Below, in pieces: positions 57,813-64,000 of a stretch of DNA of 64,000 nt (its first letter is position 1; every line of letters starts with the position of its first letter). The notes under the pieces were generated by a model, which was not told the DNA's origin, made no database searches, and saw only the letters and a program-made list of their open reading frames with translations. Origin of the DNA: Adiantum capillus-veneris. Taxonomy: Eukaryota > Streptophyta > Polypodiopsida > Polypodiales > Pteridaceae. A program made the translations under genes and the position numbers. The DNA lies in contig CM043959.1 in assembly GCA_014529385.2 (NCBI GenBank), positions 55,372,253 through 55,436,252 of the forward strand, read 5' to 3'.

Positions 57813-59929
57813 GTGCGAGTTCATATTCTGATTCGCCTATTTCCTTCCTCGTCGAGTTTTCTCTACACATACTGTGTACGGGTTGGTTCTATTCCCTTGC
57901 GCCATTCTACTCTTCAATCCTCTACTCTCTATCATCATTATTTTGCATGCATGATGGGCAAACCAAAAGGGGGACATGCTGCCCGATCAACGTTTGATGA
58001 AGAAGAGCCAAGCAATAAGCAGCGGAAGAGAAAGCAAGTATCCATGAGGATAGATGTGAGTAGCCTTGAGCCTGAAGACCAACCTTCTGGAGAAGAAGAG
58101 CCCGACAGTCCAACGGCAATGACACCTATCAAGCTGTATCAAACCCTGATGGAGCCCTATGTGGATTTCAGAGTCGACCTTGACTGTTCTACAGAGGTTC
58201 ATTCACTATGGTTAAAGAAGATAGGCTTATTTGATTTTGCTGTTTTGCCATGGCAAGAGTGGAAAGGAAATATGTATGCTAAGTCTCAAGTGGATATTGT
58301 CAGAAAAACAAAGGGAATGTTGTCTACCAATGTAGCTTTGAGCCCTCAATTGATTTATGAGGTATTTAAACTTCCAATCAATGGAACATCTCAGATTCCT
58401 AAGTGCTCGGATTTTTTGTTGAATAAGGAGTTTGGAGCCAGAGAGGGTGGCAAAAATTATTACATGTTGAAGAATGTCAAAACTGATAGAAGAGAGCAGT
58501 TGAAGTGGTATTTAAGAAAAAATTGTTTCCTGGTCAAATTTGATTATATGTCCAAGGAAAATTTTGCTCCTCTCTGCTTTGCTGAGCAAGGAGGAAGTGT
58601 TAATTGGGCTTACCTAGTTTATGAGAGGATCAATGGGGAGATTAATATGTCTGACAGGAGGAAAGCTTCAAAAAACAGCAGGCTGTGTGCCTACTTGGCA
58701 GCATTGTTTTCTTATGTGCAAAAGTTGGACAGTGGTGATGTTTCTTTGACTAATTTAGGCAGGGTAGAAGGGTATACACAGCCACACCCTAATATTCATG
58801 GAGTGCAAGTACATGCAGAGTTAATCAATGATCAGGTAAAGGCAGAAACCTATGTGTTTATGATTAAAGCAGGATACAATCATAGTGAAGCTCTCAAAAG
58901 TGTGCATACTCCTGAAGTGGTTCACTCTTTGAAGGACATGGACATTTCAGAAAAGAAGCCTGATACAGTGCCATCAAATCAGGCCAATCTTGGCAAGGCT
59001 TTCACTCTATCCAAGAAAAGAAAAGCAGAGGTGGAACCTATAGTTAAACAACTGAATTTTGATGAGTTGTCATCTCCAAATATTTTCAAGCCAACAGATG
59101 CTGGAATGGCAGAAAAGATGCTTTTAGGTGTTACAGAGTTTATTCATCAACAGCAGCAGAATATGGAAGCCCAGTTACAATCTGTGGCTGATTCTAGTGT
59201 TTCCAAAATACTTTTGCATGATCAAACTCTCATTGCTAATGCCCTGCAGAAAGAGTTAGAGACTGTCAGAGTTACACATCAGAAGGAAATTCATGACCCG
59301 ATGATGGAACATCAGAATGAGTTAGCCAAACAAAAGCTTTCTCTACAAATGTTTAAGGATTGGATAGGGGAGTTGGAAACAAAAGTACAATCAGAATTGC
59401 AGCAGTTGGCCATTGTCAATAAAGAGTTGTAGGTGGAGAATCAGATTTTGAATCAGAGAATTAAACCTTTGGAGCAGTTGGAGAAACAGGTGTTGGCAGA
59501 AGAGGAAGTAGATGTCAATGGTGTATTTATGTGTGAAGGGGACATGTCAGACCTCAGGAAAAATTTGGAAACAGGTATGCAAGAAGTGTGGGCAACATTC
59601 AGAAAGGAGATGAGTTCCATTATCAAGCATCCTTATGAGAAGATTATATCAGGGTTTGTCAATAGCCATGAAGCTGATTTACTAAAGGAGATGGAACAAT
59701 TAAAGGAAGACAGAGATTTATACAAAAAATAGGTTCAGGATTACAAAGGAAAGAGTATTGCAAAATCTTCATTTGCTAAGAAGAAGGTATCAGTTGATCC
59801 AATTTCCATGGAGATGGGTACTGGTGAAGGTTTGGCTGAAATTCAGAGATCAGAAGAACAGGAGATCACTAATGTGCCAGATGATGTAGGAGTTGTTGGT
59901 GCTACTATTGGATCAGTGAATAGTGGCTG
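57813..59929 (+). pseudogene. Third ORF of Ty3 element 2, unknown function
   Basis: A continuous frame 57813-59432, then, in the same frame, 59433-59732 and on to a TGA at about 59927, interrupted only by TAG at 59430 and 59730. The likely start is the ATG at 57951 or 57954 (MMGKPKGG), giving about 655 codons in all. The N-terminus is basic (SNKQRKRKQVSMR). The middle (LIYEVFKLPINGTSQIP, then FAPLCFAEQGGSVNWAYLVYERI) resembles in layout the helical domain that plant Athila/Tat ORFs share with 'putative plant transposon protein' families, which is a weak resemblance only. The C-terminal third is Gln/Glu/Lys-rich coiled coil (HQQQQNMEAQLQ). No signal peptide or membrane span, so it is not envelope-like. 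Confidence 0.65.
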
Positions 59930-60101
59930 AACCTATTATGCTTGTTCCAGATTATTTATCAGATTCTGATGACGTTCCCAATGAACCCAATGTTTGAACT
60001 GTTGTAATCATGGCATTTTTTGTTTGCATTGGTCTTTACTAATCAAGGGATGTGTGGATCTGAGTCAGATTTTGTAAAATCCACCACCGGGGCGTGCCAT
60101 G

Positions 60102-60500
60102 TGTTGAAGGGTAAATACAAAGTCGGATATGTAGTCGGATATGCAGTCGGATATCGGATGTATGGTCTGATTGTTAGTAGCTAGTCGGATATTGTAAGCC
60201 TGATCGGATATTGTTACTGTATGCCAAGAATCAGACAGTTATAACTGAATTCAGGCCGCAGCTTTATATTGTGTGTTGGGGAACTTTGGAAGGACGGGAT
60301 TGTAGTGAATCTTGTTTTGGAGAACTTGTATTGGGCATCTTCTTGATATACAACTTCTGATAATTGTCTGAGTTCTCGCCCTATCATCATCTCTCTGATT
60401 TCTCCTATTTTTGTTACACACACAGTACTGCTTAGCTCTGAATTTATAAGAATCCAATCTCTTGGTGATTATTTATTGTATGTGTGATCATCCAGCAATA
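60102..60500 (+). repeat. 3' LTR of Ty3 element 2
   Basis: TGTTGAAGGG start, CAGCAATA end. Compared with the 5' LTR it has one extra AGTCGGATATG unit near its start and a TGTGATCA insertion close to its end. The sequence before it (CACCACCGGGGCGTGCCATG) is not a typical polypurine tract. Confidence 0.85.
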
Positions 60501-61209
60501 CTTGAGCAAACTATTATGGGTTTCCTTGCTTGAGGCAGATAAGATTACTAGATCCTCTTATGGTTTAAAGAAAGGAGATCATGTGTATCGCATGTGGGTA
60601 AAGTTTCTTTCGAATTTCAAGAATCTTTGATGTAGAGTTGCTAGTTTTTTGTGATTATTTTAGTTTTTTCTCATCTTCCTTGTTATGTAGTTGGATCCAT
60701 AGAGAGGGCCTTCTACAAAGGATTTTTGATAGGGCCACAAAGTTTGTGGAGGACTGGAGCAACATTGCTGGTGGTGTTTTGTTGCCTCATGATTTCTCTC
60801 TTGCCTCTTACTTTGAGGAGCTCGAGTTTGAAGCACGACCCTATCTTTATCCTTTGGAGACCTCACTTGAAGATAAGACAAAAGATGTTGACAAGCAAGC
60901 TATGAAGAAAGTGGACATTGTACGCATGGCATCTCAACGGCTAGCCTACAGGTCAAGCTCATCATAGTTTTATTTCAAGATTTTCATAATTACGAAGTGT
61001 GTAGTGATGTTATTTTGTTATTTTGTTTTAGATTTTTATTATTCTTGGTTGGAAAAGGCTTTCTACCAGGGATTCCTTTCTTAGCTAAGCAGTGGGCACA
61101 ACTATCTACTGGGGAAGGATTCATGTACTCCTCTTCCATGCATAAGCTCACTACTTGGGAGATGGAGGCATGTCCATGGTGGATAGACATGGCTTCTGGG
61201 CATGTATTG

Positions 61210-61210
<1 letters not shown>

Positions 61211-61257
<47 letters not shown>
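61211..61257. repeat. GA microsatellite within ParB-methyltransferase coding text
   Basis: A run of GA between ASGHVLA and LHDTMRVGG. The flanking coding text lies in two different frames, so the run either expanded out of frame or lies in an unrecognised intron. Confidence 0.9.
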
Positions 61258-61261
<4 letters not shown>

Positions 61262-62782
61262 CATGATACTATGAGAGTTGGTGGCACATCCGTCGATGTG
61301 CCTCTCCCTCTTAGAGTGGATGAGGTGATATTGGGTAAATGGTTACTCAAAAGAGTCTCAAACATAATTTGTCTAAGAGCTTTAAATTCTCTTTTTCTTA
61401 AAATTATTTGTTTTACATACCGATAATATTGTGTTTTTTTTTTCTTTTTTCAAGCTACAAATACTTCTCGCAAGGGAAAGGAGGTGATTTTTGAGACTAG
61501 GGTGGATGCAAACATGGAGCAAGATCATGGTGAGCTTTCACTTGCGATGCAATCGTTTGTTTCATTCATTTATTGGAGTTAAGTCACTTTGTTTAGCCTC
61601 TTGTATCGCAATACCTCTTGGGGAGATTGTTGCAAAGAAAACCATTTCTTTTGTCTACATCGTTGATACTCCCTTATCTCTCTGTCCTCATTGCCTGACT
61701 CATGATGCATGGACATTTATGGGGACTACATAGCCATTGCTTCTAATTTTAGGGCCGGTGTTCGACATCCGGCATGGATTCGTGTTCATGAGCACATGGG
61801 ATGTGCACACCTCGATGGGACCTTGTGCGTGTGTGGTGGGAGAACAGTCGCATGGGCTGCTGATTTTATTTTTTTGGATCTTTCCTTTGGTGGTTCCCCA
61901 TTAGCCTCCCCTGTTGTACCCCTTTGGGATATTTGTAGCGAGGATCATGTTCATGCACGCATGCAACTTGCATATTCGAGTTTGTCAGACTCAGGGTGGT
62001 TGTTGATCATGGTCTCTATGGCAGATTTTTGCTTCAATCATAATTTTATACAATACTTGTCGATTTTTGTTGTGTGTTTTCTATAGTGACTTTTGAAACC
62101 TCTTGCAGGAGATACCATTGGCTGGGTTGAGAGATTTTGTCGTGCATCAGAGATGGCTATTCATCATCGCATTGTGGTCCTCCATCATGGAGCTTATGGT
62201 TATGGTAATAGCTTCGGTGGTCGGATTGAGGTAATGCTCTTCTACATATTAACTTGTTTGTTTCTCATTTTGGTGTGTTATTATTATTGTGATTGCCCTC
62301 TAATTGTCTATGTGGTGGTGTAGTGTCATTGTTCTCTCTTACTTATGGTGCATAGGGTTGGCATGCAACCACCTTGCTTTGTGGTTGAGAGCACCCCACT
62401 ATTCAATCGGCTTGGCATGCAGCCTTTGGATTCTTACATGATGCACCATCTTCCAGAGTCTTCTCTAGCCAGATCATCATCAAGGGAGCCATGGCGTGGT
62501 GGCTTGCAACGAAGTCACACTTTTATTGCATGTTTTGTGGAGCTTCTTTGTAGGCCTGGAGGTCTTTGTTTGGAGTTGGGATGTGGTACATTGCCCGTAT
62601 TGGCAGCATGCTTAGCCACAGGGCGGGTGTGTGCAGCACTCGGCATTGATGACACTTTGATTTCCGATTATGTGCAATCATTATTTCTCCCTAAAAAGCG
62701 AAGCAGAGAGGGAGTCTCCACCTCTCTTGATGTTGATGATGTGGGTGACATGCCTTCGCGTGTCAACCCCTTTGATGACTAG

Positions 62783-63558
62783 TGAGAGTCCACCTTACAC
62801 TTCATTTCCCCCAACTATTTTATGTTTCCATCATACTTTTATGCTATTTTGTCACTTTTTTGTATCATTGTTTAGTATTTGAAAATTATGGATAATGATT
62901 CAAACAACAATTTGAGATTTCTTGTGTTTTTATGATGTAGATTTTGTATTGCTTGCATGTGGATTGTGAGACTTATCTTTTTCTTTTTGTATGAAAGTGT
63001 GTTGTCAGTTTATGCTGAGGGGATTGCAAAGACCATGGCTGCTGATATACAATACGATTTTGACACCCACAAGAAGTGTTAGAGACACAATGTCTTTATT
63101 GATGATGAGTGTGACTCTTTATAGTCACGAGATAGAACCATAGCATTTCTTGTTGTTATTAGAGTGCAGAGGCACGACATGTTGTTCTCTATATTCCACT
63201 AAATATTCCACTTGTTATCTTACAACTCTAAAGAAATCTCTCTTTTTTTGTATAAGATATGGCAATTCTCTCTTAGTATAGTTTAGAAAATTTGTAGATG
63301 TATGAGCATTGTTGACTTGCATTAGATTGCTTCGTAAAATTTCAAGTTAAAATAAAAATTATGGTGTTGAATGTAGTTGTGGATCATTGCATGGTTTGTA
63401 ATAGCTTTGCTACTAGCTTGGGTTTCTCATTGCTCGACATCAAGTATCAACTGCGCAAAAGAATCTAGAGTCTAATTTTGAACAATTATATTGCTACGAT
63501 TACTTAGGGATTCAAGATCCTACTATTATTAAAGTAGGATCTTCATTCATCTTTCTTA
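62783..63558. other. Intergenic, no gene seen
   Basis: AT-rich sequence between the stop of the methyltransferase-like gene and the 3' end of the gene entering from the right. A short inverted repeat (AGGATCCTACTATTATTAAAG region, 63507-63545: GATCCTACT and AGTAGGATC) lies at its right end. Confidence 0.5.
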
Positions 63559-64000
63559 TCAAAGCCCATTTGGTTTCTTTATTTCATTTGCTCGGATTTT
63601 CCTTCGCTCGAAAAATCTCGTTGGCCATACGGTAAGACTCGGTGTATTCAATGTCCGTTGTTTTTTGCTCGGTTGATTGTCGTGCTTGAGAAGAAGAACT
63701 TGAGTCTTGTTGTCCTGTTCTGCACAGCAAAAGCAGGAAAATAAGAAACAGGATTACTGCAAGATTGCATGTTGAAAATTGAGAATATTAGACTATATAA
63801 TTGAGGGGGGTATTTCTTGAATTTTTTTCATGGTGGTGTCACCTATGGGTGGGTTGTCGATGTTGATGAAAGCGTACGGATAGTCACTTCCAAAGCGTGC
63901 TTTGTAAACATCCTTGTTGTGTTGCCACATCAGCTTTTGCTCTGTAATTGATGGTGGCTCTTCATTGCACTGTCTCTTGAAGCTTGCGAAGATCTCACTT
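63559..64000 (-). CDS. 3' end of an unidentified gene, truncated by the window edge
   Basis: The minus-strand exon 64000-63843 reads SEIFASFKRQCNEEPPSITEQKLMWQHNKDVYKARFGSDYP with no stop, then a GT donor in ATAGGTGAC. An acceptor GCTGTGCAG at 63720 opens a last exon 63719-63559, in phase, that reads EQDNKTQVLLLKHDNQPSKK and ends at TGA. An alternative frame of the last exon (ending at 63584) is also open, so the C-terminus is uncertain. No domain is recognised. Confidence 0.45.

Larger units (their letters stand above)
51564..60500 (+). mobile_element. Ty3/gypsy LTR retrotransposon (element 2), inserted in an exon
   Basis: LTRs 51564-51943 and 60102-60500 are about 93% alike by eye. The target duplication is TTTGA (51559-51563) against CTTGA (60501-60505), one mismatch. 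A primer site, TTGGCGATCCTGTTG, starts at about 51946. Order inside: gag, protease, reverse transcriptase, RNase H, integrase, then a third ORF. Protease-RT-RNase H-integrase order is that of Ty3/Metaviridae; no chromodomain is seen after integrase. The extra 3' ORF recalls Athila/Tat lineages, but I cannot assign the lineage. Eleven in-frame stops and a frameshift make it non-autonomous now. Confidence 0.9.
50242..62782 (+). pseudogene. ParB-like domain / DNA methyltransferase-like gene, split by a Ty3 element
   Basis: Coding pieces: 50242-50356 (MRGLRDDVSGLKAAFAKEGY), 50484-50753, 50839-51047, about 51208-51340, 51431-51563, then beyond the retroelement 60506-60591, 60693-60952, 61032-61200, 61270-61365, 61457-61529, about 61745-62080, 62109-62230 and 62356-62782. 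The first part has the ParB/Srx core: NKIFYVLEGNHRTVAW (the GNHR motif binds nucleotide or DNA in ParB proteins) and LLSSLQRMN. The end has the methyltransferase SAM-binding motif RPGGLCLELGCGTLPVLAACLATGRVCAALGID in the order catalytic-then-SAM. The catalytic tetrapeptide, normally D-P-P-Y/F, appears as DLSF (FIFLDLSFGG, about 61868). ParB-methylase fusions are known from bacteria and phages. Possible N-terminal exons lie from 49850. Several splice junctions before the insertion do not keep phase in my model, and a GA run at 61211-61257 breaks another. Confidence 0.65.

Noticed and set aside
57813-59929. Envelope-like gene making element 2 an errantivirus-like element
   Set aside because: No signal peptide, membrane span or glycoprotein features; basic N-terminus and coiled coil instead.

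Overview
This is nuclear DNA from a land plant with a large, repeat-rich genome. The evidence is plant-type LTR retrotransposons (Ty3 with long 3' extra ORFs, Ty1/copia-like initiator-Met primer sites), introns with GT-AG ends, long CT/GA/GT microsatellites and no bacterial-style operons. The gene families (a SWIM-finger MULE-like transposase, a ParB-methyltransferase fusion, a small GIY-YIG protein) make me think of a fern or other seed-free plant. That is an inference, not something I can prove here.

Layout. 1-5310: a decayed Ty3 element (integrase and a long 3' region) with a copia-like LTR inserted in its integrase. 5310-9264: relic gag-like and unidentified sequence, including an inverted pair of related segments. 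9265-18784: the standout feature, a ~9.5 kb DNA transposon with 22-26 bp inverted ends and ATAT flanks. It carries a broken multi-exon transposase-like gene on the plus strand, then, convergent to it, a HAD/FCP1-like gene and a clean five-exon RING-like gene on the minus strand. CT microsatellites and CCGGT-rich repeats fill the intergenic and intronic space. 18785-25925: retroelement debris, a zinc-knuckle gag scrap and a ~470 bp MITE. 25926-32576: a copia-like LTR interrupted by a minus-strand LTR element with ~1.8-1.9 kb LTRs and no visible polymerase (LARD-like). 32577-43154: decayed Ty3 integrase, a gag-only element with its LTR, tRNA-like SINE heads and palindromes. 43155-43484: a short GIY-YIG nuclease ORF with its active-site residues intact. 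44265-47456: a MULE-like/SWIM transposase pseudogene. 49850-62782: a host-type gene joining a ParB-like domain to a DNA methyltransferase-like domain, split in mid-exon by an 8.9 kb Ty3 element (51564-60500). 63559-64000: the 3' end of an unidentified minus-strand gene.

How it fits together. Most of the window is nested mobile elements. The DNA transposon's inner genes run towards each other, and its RING-like gene still has a perfect spliced frame while the transposase is dead. Removing the Ty3 element and one copy of its 5-bp target duplication restores the ParB-methyltransferase reading frame exactly, so that gene was intact at the time of insertion. The retroelement's in-frame stops are mostly TAG at former Gln codons, as expected from deamination of methylated CHG cytosines.
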